NCBI GenBank assembly: GCA_008360975.2
Contig: VLJF02000033.1
Coordinates: 3,906,001-3,970,000, forward strand
DNA length: 64,000 bases
DNA from: Lichenostomus cassidix
Taxonomy: Eukaryota > Chordata > Aves > Passeriformes > Meliphagidae
Reading direction: 5' to 3'
A program made the translations under genes and the position numbers. The notes under the pieces were generated by a model. It did no database searches. It saw only the letters and a program-made list of their open reading frames with translations, and was not told the DNA's origin. Positions 1 through 12,600 of the stretch are shown one piece after another (position 1 is the stretch's first letter; each line of letters opens with the position of its first letter).

Positions 1-59
1 GAGGCCATTTTAGGGCAATTTTGGGGCAAATTTAGGGCAATTTTGGGGCCAATTTAGGG

Positions 60-540
60 CGATTTTGGAGCAGTTTTGGGCCAGGGGTTCATCCCCTCCC
101 CTTCAACCCCCAAAATCCTCTTTTAACCCCAAAAACCCTCCTAAAAAACCACTCCCCACCCTCCCTCCTCCTCCTGGAGCCACCATTTTGGGGCCATTTT
201 AGGCGATTTTGGGGTCATTTTAAGCTGATTTTGGGGTCGTTTCACAGCCAGGGGTTCATCCCCTCCCCTTAAACCCCCAAAATCTTCTTTTAATCCCCAG
301 AAAACCTTCTCCCCTCCCTCTCCCTTCCCTCCTCCTCCCCCTGGGGCTGCCATTTCGGGGCCTCCTGGGGCCATTTTAGAGCCATTTTGGGGTCAATTTA
401 GGGCGATTTTGGAGCCATTTTGGGCCAGGGGTTCACCCCCTCCTCTTCAACCCCCAAAATCCTCTTTTAACCCCCAAAATCCTCTTTTATCCCCCAGAAC
501 CTCTCCCCACCCTCTCCCCTCCCTCCGCCCCGGAGCCGCC
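60..540. repeat. Three-copy tandem repeat in the last PPP1R10 intron
   Basis: A unit of about 170 bp beginning with a CCAGGGGTTCA block starts near 82, 248 and 426, followed by CCCCAAAATCCTCTTTTA-type sequence and a GGAGCC(A/G)CC block. No coding exon can be defended inside it. Confidence 0.75.
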
Positions 541-662
541 CATGCCGGGTCACCCCGGGCCGGTTCCGGGGTCGTTTTGGGGCCGTTTTGGGCCATTTTG
601 GGGCCGTTTTGGGGCCGGGGGCCGGCGCCTGACGCGCCCCCCCCCCCTTTTGTCTCCCCCAG

Positions 663-772
663 ACATGTCGAGCCGCGCCGTGTGTCGCCACTTCATGCTC
701 AAGGGCAGCTGCAGGTACGAGAACAACTGTGCCTTCTACCACCCCGGCGTCAACGGGCCTCCCCTGCCCTGA
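663..772 (+). CDS. PPP1R10: PPP1R10 (PNUTS) last coding exon, C-terminal CCCH zinc finger (partial gene)
   Basis: This exon follows a good acceptor (CCCCCAG at 656-662), starts in phase 1 and ends at TGA 770-772. It encodes about 36 residues with one zinc finger of spacing C-x8-C-x5-C-x3-H ([10 protein letters not shown], then [10 protein letters not shown]) and ends GVNGPPLP, which I recognise as the PNUTS C-terminus. PNUTS is a nuclear scaffold that targets protein phosphatase 1 to chromatin and to transcription termination; the finger is its RNA/DNA-binding end. The rest of the gene lies to the left of the window. It converges on ABCF1, as in human. PRR3 is a paralogue with a similar finger and is the main alternative. 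No further exon could be supported in 1-662, although the stretch just after 540 reads as Gly/Pro-rich in one frame. Confidence 0.88.
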
Positions 773-2665
773 GAAAAACCCAAAAAACCCAAAAAAAACC
801 ACAAAAAACCCCGAAAAAATCCACCCAGCTAAACCCCCCGACCCGAAAAACCCCCCCGGTTATGGCTTCTGTGAGGCCTCGGGGGTCCCGGGGGGGAAAA
901 TGGGGGAAAAAATGGGGAAAAATGGGGGAAAAATGGGGTTTGGTGGTGGTGGATTTGGGGGGGAGTTGGAATTTTTGGGGGGAGTTGGAAATTTTTGGGG
1001 GTGAATTGGAATCTAGGGGGAAAAGTGGAATTATTTGGGGCGGAAATGCCTCTTTAAGGGGTGGAAATTTGAGTTCTGAGGGGGGAGATTTGAATTCAGG
1101 TGGAAAAATGGGAATTTTGGGGGGGAGAAATGCCTCTTTAAGGGGTGGAAGTTGGAGTTTAGGTGGTGAAATTGGAATTATTTGGGGGGAAATGCCTCTT
1201 TAAGGGGCAAAAATTGGAGTGTTGAGGGAAGAAATTTGAATTTAGGGGGAAAATGGGAAATTTTGAGGGAGAAATCTGATTTAAAGAGGGGGAAATTGGA
1301 ATTTAGGGTGAAATTGAAGGTTTTTTGGGCAAAATGCCTCTTTAAGGGCTGGAAATTGGAATTTAGGGGGAAAACAGACATTTTTGGGGGGATATACCTC
1401 TTTAAGGGGTGGAAATTGGCGTTTTGAGCGGAGAGATTTGAATTTAGAGGGGGAAAATGGGAATTTTTGAGGGGAAATTGGAATTTAGGGGGGAGAAATC
1501 CAAATTTGGGGGGGGAAATGCCTCTTTAAGGGGTGGAAATTGGAATTCATGGGGTGAAACTGCCATTTTTGGGACAGGAATTGCAATTTAGGGGTGAATT
1601 TGCCTCTTCAAGGGGTAAAAATTTGAATTTAGAGGCGGAAATTGGAGTTTAGGTGGAGAGTTGCCCATTTTGGGGCAGAAATTGGGATTTAGGAGGAGAA
1701 ATGCCTCTTAAAGAGGCAGAAATTGTTGCTTTTGAGGCCAAAATTGGCATTTTTGGGGTGAAATCCCAAGGGACAGGAATTGTCATTTTTGGGGTGGAAA
1801 TCCCAGGGGCAGAAATTTTCCTTTTTTGGGGCAGAAATTCTCATTTCTGGGGTTTTCACTTCTCCCAAGAGGTGCAAATTATCATTTTGGGATGTAAATC
1901 CCCCCTAAGGGTTGAAAATGTCGCTTTTGGGGCAGAAATTCCCAATTTTGGAGCAAAATTCCTCATTTCTGGGGTTTCAACTCCCTCAGGGCTCAAAAAT
2001 TCTCAATTTTAGGGTGAAAACCTTTGATTTTCAGGGCACAATTCCCTCCCCAGGGTTGAAAATCCTCTGTTTTGGGGCAGAAATTCTCATTTCTGGGGCA
2101 AAAGAATGTCAATTTTTTTCAGTTTTAACCCCCCAGGGTATCAAAATTCTCAAATTTTTGGGTCAAAACCTTTAATTTTTGGGGCCCAAATGCCCCCCAG
2201 GGTGTCCCTCCCCCTTTGAGGGGGGGCTGGCCCCTCCCCCAACGGGTGACAGACCCCCCTGGGGGCAGAAAATTCATTAAATATCCACTAATTAATCATT
2301 AATTACTCATTAATTAATGATTAGCCATTGATCACCACCACCCCTCCCCCCCCGGGTCCAACTCTGCCCATGGGGGGAGGGGAATTTCCCCTCCCCCACC
2401 CCTCAAACCCCCCCCCGGACCCCCAAAATCCTCCCCTCCCCCCTCAGCTCGGGGTCTCTGCCGCCGCCCCTCCCCCACTCAGCGCCGCCGCCATTTTGGG
2501 GGGTGGGGTGGGGGTGGGGGAGGGGCGGGGTGGGGGAGGGGCTGCGCCGGACGCTGTTTTCTGTGAAAACTTCGGCTGGGGGGGAGGGGCTTCCCGCCCG
2601 CCCCTCCCCCCACCTTTTGTATATTTTGTACATTAATAATAAACTTTTTTTGGGGAGAAAATCCC
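773..2665 (+). other. PPP1R10: PPP1R10 3' UTR, mostly minisatellite, with AATAAA at 2638-2643
   Basis: After the stop codon there is no other exon. From about 950 to 2200 the UTR consists of degenerate repeats of a GGGGTGGAAATTGGAATTT-type unit; the motif ATGCCTCTTTAAGGGG recurs near 1047, 1127, 1191, 1339, 1519 and 1602. A C/G-rich block follows. A consensus poly(A) signal at 2638-2643 is followed by a T-rich stretch, placing the transcript end near 2660. Confidence 0.75.
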
Positions 2666-2719
2666 AGAAAATCCTGCAGGAATGGCTGAGGCTGGATCTG
2701 TGGGGGAGGGGAGGGAGAG

Positions 2720-3545
2720 GGAGGACATTCCGGAATGTTCTTGGGGTCATTGGGTCAGTCTGGAACCCATTTGGGGTCATTTGGTCACTCTGGATCCCAT
2801 TTGGGGTAACTGCAGAAGCCATTTGGGGTCATTTGGTCACTCTAGGACCTATTTGGGGTCATTTGTCCATTCTAGGGTCTATTTGGGATCAGTCCAGATG
2901 CCATTTTGGGGTCATTTGGTCATTCAGGAACTCACTTGGGGTCACTCTGGAACACATTTGGGGTCATTGGGTCACTCTAGGACCTATTTGGGGTCATTTG
3001 GTCCCTCTGGAACCCACTGGGGCAGGTGAATGACGTCACCTTGCTGACCACACCCACACCCTACAGTGACCACGCCTCTAAATGACGTCATCAAGAATCA
3101 CTCACCAAAGTGATTTCACCTCAACTGACCACACCCCACAGTGACATCATCCCTAAATGGCCTCAGCCTGCTGACCACACCCCCACTGACCACACCCAAC
3201 TGATCATCCCCACTGTCACTCCAACTGACCACACCCCATTGACCACACCCAAAATGACCCAATGACCACACCTCACAATGACATAACCTTACAATGATGT
3301 CACCCCAAATGACCACACCCAAGTGACCACAGCCACAATAACATCACCCCACAATGACCACACCCACAATGACCACACCCACAATGACCACACCCACAAT
3401 GACCACACCCAACTGCTCCGATCCCACAAGGACCACACCCCACAATGACCACACCCACAATGACATCACCCCACAATGACCTCACCCACAATGACCACAC
3501 CCACAATGACCACACCCACAATGACCACACCCAACACCACCATTG
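2720..3545. repeat. Intergenic minisatellites between the PPP1R10 and ABCF1 3' ends
   Basis: Two arrays fill the gap between the convergent genes. From 2720 to 3030 a unit of about 40 bp contains TTTGGGGTCATTTGGTCACT. From 3035 to 3545 a 15-16 bp unit (CACAATGACCACACC) repeats many times. The open frames here are by-products of the repeat. Confidence 0.85.
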
Positions 3546-3556
3546 CTCCACCACCT

Positions 3557-3562
3557 TTTATT
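3557..3562 (-). terminator. ABCF1: ABCF1 poly(A) signal
   Basis: AATAAA on the minus strand about 115 nt downstream of the ABCF1 stop codon, and the only good hexamer there. Confidence 0.8.
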
Positions 3563-3675
3563 ATTCCTAGTTGGACCTTCCCCTTCAGCCCCTCCCCTGT
3601 GACCCCTGCTGGTCACTCTGCTGGTCACTGTGGTCACTCCACTGGTCACTCCGGTCACTCTGGTCACTCTGGTGG

Positions 3676-6600
3676 TCACTCCCGGGGTCGATGCACCATC
3701 ACCTCCCCCAGGGCCTCCAGCACCTCCCGTTTGTAGTCGTCGAAGTCGCCGTCGATTTGGCTCAAGCCTTGCTCCTCCACCACCCACAGCTGGCAGTTGG
3801 TCTCGGTGATCAGCCTGGCGTCGTGGCTGACCACGATGACCGCTGGGTGACCGCAATGACATCACAGTGACCTCACAATGATGTCACAGCCAGGCCACGC
3901 CCACCCTGCCACGCCCAGCCTCACCTCCTTTGTACTCGTTGATGGCGTCGGCCAGAGCGTCGATGGATTCGATGTCCAGGTTGTTGGTTGGCTCGTCCTG
4001 GGAGAGGTCAGGGGGTCAGGTGGGTGTGGTCACACCTGGGGGTGACCTTTCCAGAATGGCCGCGCCCCTCCCAGACTGACCACGCCCCCAAAACCACACC
4101 CACAATCCCTGACCACACCCAGGCCACACCCAGGCTGTAACCAGGATAAGGCCAAGGGGTCAAAGGGTCACTCAGGTGTGGTCACACCTGGCCAGGCCCC
4201 ACCCCAGGACTGGCCACGCCCCTCCCAGCCAGGCCACGCCCCTCACCAGGATGAGGACATCAGGTTCTCTGCAGGACAATTCGGCAAACACAACTCGAGC
4301 TTTCTGCCCACCTGTGGGAAATGGGTGTGGTTAGCCACGCCCACACCCAGGCCACGCCCTCCAGAACATAGCCACGCCCTCCCAGGTGCTCGTCACGCCC
4401 ACAGATGGAAACCAGACAGTAGCCATGCCCTCTAGGTTGAAGCCACGCCCACACAGGTGCTTGCCACACCCACCCAAGACAATTGCCAGTCCCTAGACAC
4501 TGGCCACGCCCCTTCCGGCACTGGCCACACCCTCTCAGGTGCTTGCCACACCCTCTAGCTCACAGCCACGCCCTCCCACGTGGAAACTACATCCTCCCTG
4601 CTATGTGCCACACTTTCCCAGATGGTAGCCACACCCCCTACACATTAACCACACACCTCCAGGTGACACCCCCACCTCATGAAGCCCCGCCCACCTGAGG
4701 TCACACCCACCTGATAATTTGGCAATCGCCAAGGTGTGGGCATGGCTGTGACTCTAACCCCACCCCCCAGGCCCTAAGCCCCACCCACCTGACAATTTGG
4801 TTATATGCAGGGTGTGGGCGTGGCTGTGACTAACCCCACCCACCCGAGGCCACACCCACCCGATAATTTGGCAATCTGCAGGGTGTGGGCGTGTCCCTCC
4901 AGGCCAAATCTCCCCAGACACCTCCTGGCGTCCTGGTGCGCGAGGTTGAAGTTCCTCTGCAGGAATTCTGCCGCCGTTTCCTCCAATCGCAGCTGCTCTG
5001 CTGCTTGCTGGTTGAAGAACCCGATTTTCTGGGGGCGGGGCCAAGGGAAAGGGGCGTGGTTAGTCATGGCCACACCCATGGCCACACCCATTACACTCTG
5101 TAGGTTAACCAGCCTGATTTTTCTGGGGGCGGGGCCAAAAGGGGGTGTGGTTAGTGATTGACACACTCATTACACCTTGTTTGTTAAAGACCCCATCTTT
5201 CTGTGGGAGGGGCCAATGGGAAAGGGGCGTGGCCAGCGAGGGACACACCCATTACAGTGTGTTGGTTAAAGAACCCCAACTTCTGCAGGGGGTGGGGCCA
5301 GAGGGAAAGGGGTGTGGTCAGAAATGGACACACCCACCATGCCTTGTTAGGTAAGACCCTCCAGGTCTACAAGAGGCGTGGCCAGAGGGGGCGTGGTCAG
5401 TGATGGACACACCCACTGACACACCCAGTTGGCTAGAGTCCCACTTTGTGTGGGCGTGGCCAAAATGGGTGTGGTCAGGCATGACCACACCCACTCTAGA
5501 TGATGCAATAACTCCACCCTCTGCAGGGAGAGGAGCCAATTCAGGCCACACCCACCCAAGCCCCGCCCCACCCCCAAGCCCCACCCCCTCACCAGGCGGT
5601 GGTTTCGCCTCATCTGCCCTCGGAGCTGCGGAGAAATCGGGGAGAAAAAGAGTTAAAATGCCTCATTTTTAGGAATTTCCCACCATTTTTGGGCCCTCTT
5701 CAATTTTTAGGGGTTTCTTCCATTTTTGGGAGTTTCTCTCCTCTCATTTTTTTGGATTTTCCTTCCGTTTTTGAGGAGTTTTCCCTCCCAGCTTTTTGCA
5801 ATTTCTCCCTGGATTTAGTATTTTTATCCCCCCCATTTTAGGGGATTTTCCCACCCAATTCTTGGGATTTTTTCCCCTCCAATTTTTGGAATTTCCTCCC
5901 CTCATTTTAGGGCATTTCCCCCCTATTTTTGGGATTTTCTCCTCCCCATTTTTTTGCATTTCTTCCCCCCATTTTTGGCTTTTTTCCCCCCAACGTTATT
6001 TTAATATTTTCCCCCCCATTTCTGGGGTCCCTCTTCCCATTTCCAGTGTCCCCAATCCCATTTTTTGGGGTTTTTTTCCCCATTTTCGAGGTCCCTACCG
6101 GTGTCAAAGCTCCGGTGAGCAGCTGCAGCAAAGTGCTCTTGCCGACCCCATTGGGGCCCACGATGCAAACTGGGAATTTTGGGGAGGAAATTTGGGAATC
6201 CTGAATTAGGGCAGAAACCCCCAGGACCCCCCGTGGGATTTTTGGGGATCCCAGGGGGTTTTTGGGGGGATTTCAGAGGTTTTTTGGGGATTTTTTTGGA
6301 TTTTTGGGGATTCCAGGGGGTTTTTGGGGATTTTTTTGGGATTTTTTTGGGATTTTTGGGGATTTTTTTGGGATTTTTGGGGATGCCAGGGTTTTTTTGG
6401 GGGGGATTTCAGGGTTTTTTTGGGGATTTTTTCGGGATTTTTGGGGATTCTCACCTCGGGATTCCATGTCGATCCCAAAATCCAAATTCTTGAAAAGAAG
6501 CTCTTGGCCCTCATAGCCAAAATCTACACCTGAGATTTGGGGAGAAATCAGGGATTTTTTGGGGGGAAAAAGAGACCAAAATCCATCCTGGGAGCCCAAA

Positions 6601-9600
6601 ATTCATCCTAGAGGTTTTCCCATCCCTCAAAATCCCGAAAATCCTTCCCAAATCCCAGAAAATCCTCCTTTAACCCCAATTTTGTGCCCCCAAACCCCCA
6701 GATTTCCCCCCAAATCCCCAAATTTTCACCCCCAGACTCCCAAATTTCACCCTCAAACCTCCAAAATTCCCCAAATTTCCCTCCAAACCCCCATATTTCC
6801 CTCCCAAACCCCAAAAATTCCCCAAAATTCCCCCAAATGCCCAAGTATTCCCCCAAACACCCAAAATTCTCCCAAATTTTCCCCCAACCCCCAAATTTCC
6901 AAAATCTCAAACTTTCTCTCCCAAACAGCAAAAATTTCTCCCCAAATCCCCGAAATTCCAAACCCCAAATTGTCCCCCAAAATTCCCAATTTCCCTCTAA
7001 ACCCCTACCCCCTTTTAACCCAAATCACAGATTTCAAACCCCCAAATTCCCCAAACCCCAAAACTCCCCAAACCTTTGAATTTTCCCCCAAACCCTCAGA
7101 TTTCAACCCCAAATTCCCACAATTCCCCATTTTTCACCCCCAAATCCCCAAATTTCCCCTCAAACCCCCAAAATCCCCCCAAAACTCCCCAAATTTTCCC
7201 CCAAAATTACCGTGGAGGCCGAGGATGGGGGGGCTGAGGGGAGGAGGGTTGGGGAAGGTGAATTTCACTGTATATTCTCGAGGTTTCCTGAGCAGCTCAG
7301 GAGCTTCAGCTGAACTTTCATCCGGAGCTCGACGGCGACACTTCTGCTGCTTCCTGGTCAGAGCTTCCTTCGTCTGCTTCTCCTGAAATTTTCGGGGGTT
7401 TTTGGGGATTTTTTAGGAATTTTTTAGGAATTTTTGTGGGAATTTTTGGGCATTTTTGGGGAATTTTTAGGAATTTTTGGGGGATTTTTGTGGGCATTTT
7501 TTTCTTGATTTTGGAGAAATTTTCGGGAAATTTTGTGAGATTTTTATGGGAATTTCTTGAGAATTTTAAGAGGATTTTTTGGGAAGAATTTTAAGAGGAA
7601 TTTTGGGGGGGATTTTGCAGGAATTTAGTGAGGATTTAGGGAAATTTTGTAGGATTTTGTGGGGACTTTGTGAGAATTTTGGGGGAATTTTGAGCAAATT
7701 TTGTGGGAATTTCATGAGAATTTTGGAGGAATTCTGGAGGAATTTTTGGGGCAACATTGTGGGACCCAAATCCCTGGGATTTTTGCACTCAGATTCCTGA
7801 GATTTTTGGATCTAAATCCCATGATTTTCAGGTTGAAATCTCTGCAATTTTTGGACTCAAATCCCAGGATTTTTGGGCTGAAATCCCTGCAGTTTTGAGG
7901 CTGAAATCCCAGGATTTTGGGGCTTAAATCCCAGGATTTTGGGGCTCAAATCTCAGAAATTTTTTTGGGTCAATTTCAGGCTCAAATCCCAGAGTTTTTT
8001 CGGGTCAAATCCCATGAATTTTGGGCTGAAATCCCAGGATTTTGGGGAATTCCTCACCGCCTGCTTGGTGGATTTCCCTCCAGCTTTGAGATCTCGAAGT
8101 TTCTTCTCCTGTTTCTCAAATTGCTTCATGAGTTCCTTTTGCTTCTGCTGGTACATCTTCTTGAAAGTCACTGAAATCCAAAAATTTGGGGAATTTTGGG
8201 AATTCCAGATCAGTGTTTTCCCATTTTTTCCCATTCTCGCCGTTTTTCCACCCAAAATTTCCCAGAATTCCGGGATTTTTCACTGTAATTCCCAAGGTTT
8301 TCTCCCAGTTTTCCCCTCACTCCTCATTTTCCCATTCTACTCTCATTTTCATTACAATTCCCATTTCAAATTTTTCTCCATTTCTTCCCAATTTTTCACC
8401 AATTTTCATTCCCAATTTCTCCCCAATTTTTCTCCATTTTTTCCCCAGTTTTTCCCCAAATTTCCATTCCAAATTTCTTCCAATTTTTCTCCCTTTCTTT
8501 CCATTTTTCCCCAATTCCCATTCCAAATTTCCACCCATTTCCCCCCCTTTTTCTCATTTTTTCCCTGTTTTTCCCAGGTTTTTTCCCCATTTTTGCCATT
8601 TTTCCCCACTTTTTCCCCATTTTTTCCCATTTTCACCATTCCTGGATTTCCCTGGAATCCTCACTGTAATTCCCACATCAGCAGTGCAGCCATTGCCAAT
8701 CCAGACCACAAAGCCCCATTTTTGGCAGTTTTTCCCATTTTTCCCCATTTTTTCCCCATTTTTTTCCTCGATTTTCCCATTTTTTTTCCGTTTTTTCCCA
8801 TTCTTGCCATTTTTCCGCCCAGAATTCCCTGAATTCCCTGGAATTCTCACTGTAATTGCCCCGATAGTAGTGCAGCCGCTGGGAATCCAGGTGGATGATG
8901 TCAGTGCAAACGTCATCCAGGAATCCTTGGTCGTGGGAAACAACCAGGAGAGTTTTCTTCCAGCTCTGCAGGTAACTGGAAATGGGGGAAAAAATGGGGA
9001 TTTTGGGGAAAATGGGCATTTTGGGGAAGTGGGGATTTGGGAAAAAAATTGGGGGGAAAATGGGGATTTGGGGGAAAATGGAGTTTGGGGAAAAAGGGGA
9101 ATTTGGGGAAAGAAATTGGGGGAAATGTGGATTTGAGGGGAAATGGGGATTTGGGGGAAAATGGGAATTTTGGGGAAATGGGGATTTGGGGGAAAAATGG
9201 GGTTTGGGGGACAAGAATTTGGGGGAAAAGCCACAATTTAAGGGGTGGAAGGGATTTCTGAATGACCCAAAGCCCATGTTTTCCACCTTCCCAAAAATTA
9301 AAAAAAAATTCCTAAAAATAAAATAAATTCCCAAAAATTGTAAAAAAAAATCCCAAAAATTCCCAGAAAATTCCCACACACCCCAAACACCCCAAAATCC
9401 CTGAAAATTGCCCCAAAATTTCCCGAAATGCCTCACTTGTTGAGCCAGATGACAGCGTTGAGGTCCAGGTGATTGGTGGGTTCATCCAGCATGAGCAGCG
9501 TTGGCTCCAGGAACAGAGCCCTGGGGGGGGAAACACCTGGATACACCTGGATACACCTGGGGAACACCTGGGGACACCTGGGGACACCTGGGATATACCT

Positions 9601-12600
9601 GGGGACACCTGGGATATCTGGGATAGACCTGGATACACCTGGGGAACACCTGAGATACACCTGGGGACAGCTGGATACACCTGAGATACAGTTGGGGACA
9701 TCTGGGATACACCTGGATACACCTGGGGAACACTTGGAAACACCTGGGGAACACCTGGGATATCTGGGATAGACCTGGATACACCTGGATGTAGCTGGGG
9801 ACACCTAGGGAACACCTGGGGAAATCTGGAAACAGCTGGAACACACCTGGGGACACCTGGGATACACCTGGATACACCTGGGATATACCTGGGCAACATC
9901 TGGGGACACCTGGGGACATCTGGGATACACCTGGATACACCTGGATATAACTAGGGACACCTGGGGAACATCTGGATACACCTGGGATAGACCTGAGATA
10001 TATCTGGGGACACCTGGGATACACCTGGGGAACACCTGGGAGGTGCCACACCCACACCTGGCCACACCCACACCTGGCCACGCCCCTGCCCCACCCTCAC
10101 CTGGCCAAGGACACTTTCACTCTCCACTCCTCCAACTTCCAGCTTGAGCTGTTCTGCATTTCCAGGTGAATCCCAACCACACCCATGGTCACACCCTCAC
10201 CTGGAGCTCACCTGAGCTTCACCTGTACTCACCTGGCCAGGGAAACTCTCATCCTCCACCCTCCGGAGAACTTCCGCGTTGCTCTGTTCTGCATTTCCGG
10301 CGTGAATCCCAAACCTGCCAGGATCCTCCTGGCTTTGGCTTCGGCTGCTGCTGCGCCGATGGCGCGGAGCTCCTCGTACACCTGCGCAGGTGAGGGGGCA
10401 GGTGTGCCCAGGTGTGCCCCAGGTGTGCCCAGGTGTGCCCCAGGTGTGCCCCAGGTGTGCCCAGGTGTGCCAAGGTGTATCTCAGGTGTGTCAAGGTGTA
10501 TCTCAGGTGTCTCAGGTGTGTCAAGGTGTATCTCAGGTGTGTCCCCAGGTGTATCCCAGGTGTCCCCAAGTGTATCCCAGGTGTGCCCCAGGTGTGCCCA
10601 GATGTATCCCAGGTATCCCCAAGAGTATCCAGGTATATCCCCAGTGTGCCCAGGTGTATCCCAGGTGTATCCCAGGTAGGTCTCTCAGGTGTGCCCAGGT
10701 TTGCTCAGGTGTGCCCAGGTGTATCCCAGGTGTGCCCAGGTGTATCCCAGGTGCCCAGCTGTATCCCAGGTGTGTCCAGGTGTATTTTAGTGCCCCCCAG
10801 GTGTATCCCAGTCCCTCCAGATGTGTTTTACTTCCCCCCATGTGTATCCCAGGTGTGCCCAGGTGTCCCCCAGGTGTGCCCAGCTACCTTCTCCAGCTGT
10901 TCAGCAGCTGCATCATCCCCGCCCTCGATCAGCCCCTGCAGCCGTCGCTCCTCATCCAGCAGCCGCAGGCGTTTGGTGTCGGCTTTGAGCACGGCCTGGA
11001 CGGCAGGTGTGTCATCGGCCACCACCTCTGGGGACAGGTAAGGCACAGGTGAGTCACAGGTGTGTCATTGATAACCCCCAGGTGTGTCACAGGTAACCCC
11101 TAGGTGTGGTACAGGTAGCTTTGAGCACGGCCTGGACGGCAGGTGTGTCATCAGCCACCACCTCTGGGGACAGGTAAGGGACAGGTGAGACAGGTAAATA
11201 CACGGGTGAGTCATGGGTAACCCCTAGGTGTGTCACAGGTAGCTCTGAACAGCAGGTGTGTCATCAGCTGCCACCTCTGTGTACAGGTAAAACAAGTAAA
11301 TACACAGATGTGTTACAGGTGTGTCATTGATAACCCCCAGGTGTGTCACAGGTGTATCTCAGATGCCATCCAGGTGTGCCCAAGTGTGTTCAAGTCTATC
11401 TCAGGTGTGCCTAGGTGTGTCCCAGGTGTCTCCAGGTGTATCTCAAGTGCCCCAAGGTATGTTCAGGTATATCTCAGGTTCCCCCAGGTGTGCCGAGGCG
11501 CACCAAGGTGTGTTCAGGTGTATCCCAGGTGTCCCCAGGTGTATCCCAGGTGTCCCCAGGTGTGTCCAAGTGTGCCCAGGTGCATCCCAGGTGCCATTCA
11601 GGTGTGCCCAGGTGTATCTCAAATGCCCCCAGGTGTATCTCAGGTGTATCCCAGGTGTATCCCAGGTGCCCCCAGGTGTGTTCAGGTGTATCCCACGTGT
11701 ATCTCAAATGTCTCCAGGTGTGTTCAGGTCTATCTCAGGTGTGTTCAGGTGTATCTCAGGTGTCCCAGGTGAGCTCACCTTGCTCACACAGCAGCACATC
11801 AATATTGGGTGGGATGCTCAGCGCTCTGTTCGCGATGTGCTTCAGCAGCGTCGTCTTCCCTTTCCTGCCCAAAAAACCCAGAATTTACCCCAAAATTAAC
11901 CCCAAACTCCAGAGCTCCCAACCCCCGGGAATGCCAGGAATTGCAGGAATCCCAAAATTCCAGGATTTGGCCCCAGCAATCCCAAAAAGCTGCGATTTGG
12001 ACCCAGAATGGAATCCCAGGAACCTCAAAATTCCAGGATTTGGCCCCAGAAATCCCAAAATTTGGGGATTTGGCCCCAGAAGTCCTAAAACTGGGGGATT
12101 TGACCCCAGAAGGGAATCCTGAGAACCCCGAAACATTGGGATTTGGCCCCAGAAATCCCAAAATTTGGTGATTTTGCCCTAGAAATCCCAAAATTTGGGG
12201 GATTTGACCCCAGAATGGAATCCCGGGAATCCCAGAATATTGGGATTTGGCCCCAGAAATCCCAAAACTGGGAGATTTTGCCCCAAAACTGCTCACCCGT
12301 TGGGCCCCACGAGGCCATAGCGCCGCCCAGCCACGATGTAGAGATCGGCGTTGACGTAGAGCTCCTTCCCATGAGCAGAAATGCTGAATTTTTCCAGCTG
12401 AAAAAGAGGGAAAAACGGGAAAAATGGGGTTTTTTTGGGGTCCCAAAGCAGATTTTGGGATTCCTGAAGCAGATTTGGGTTCCCAAAGCACATACTGGGG
12501 TTCTTAAAGGGGATTTTGAGGCTCCTGAAGCAGATTTTGGGATTCCCAAAGCAAATTTTGGGATTCCTGAAGTGGACTTGGAAGTTCTCAAAGCAAATTT

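Noticed and set aside
663..772. PRR3 instead of PPP1R10
   Set aside because: The C-terminus GVNGPPLP, the convergent position next to ABCF1 and the human gene order all favour PPP1R10. PRR3 would be expected on the other side of ABCF1.
2281..2330. TTAATTA cluster as a homeobox enhancer or origin
   Set aside because: It lies in the PPP1R10 3' UTR, and short A/T-rich repeats of this kind recur elsewhere in the window (16.35, 17.15, 44.85 kb); nothing further supports a function.
3300..3545. CRISPR-like regular short repeats
   Set aside because: Repeats are contiguous 15-16 bp units without unique spacers, in an animal genome.
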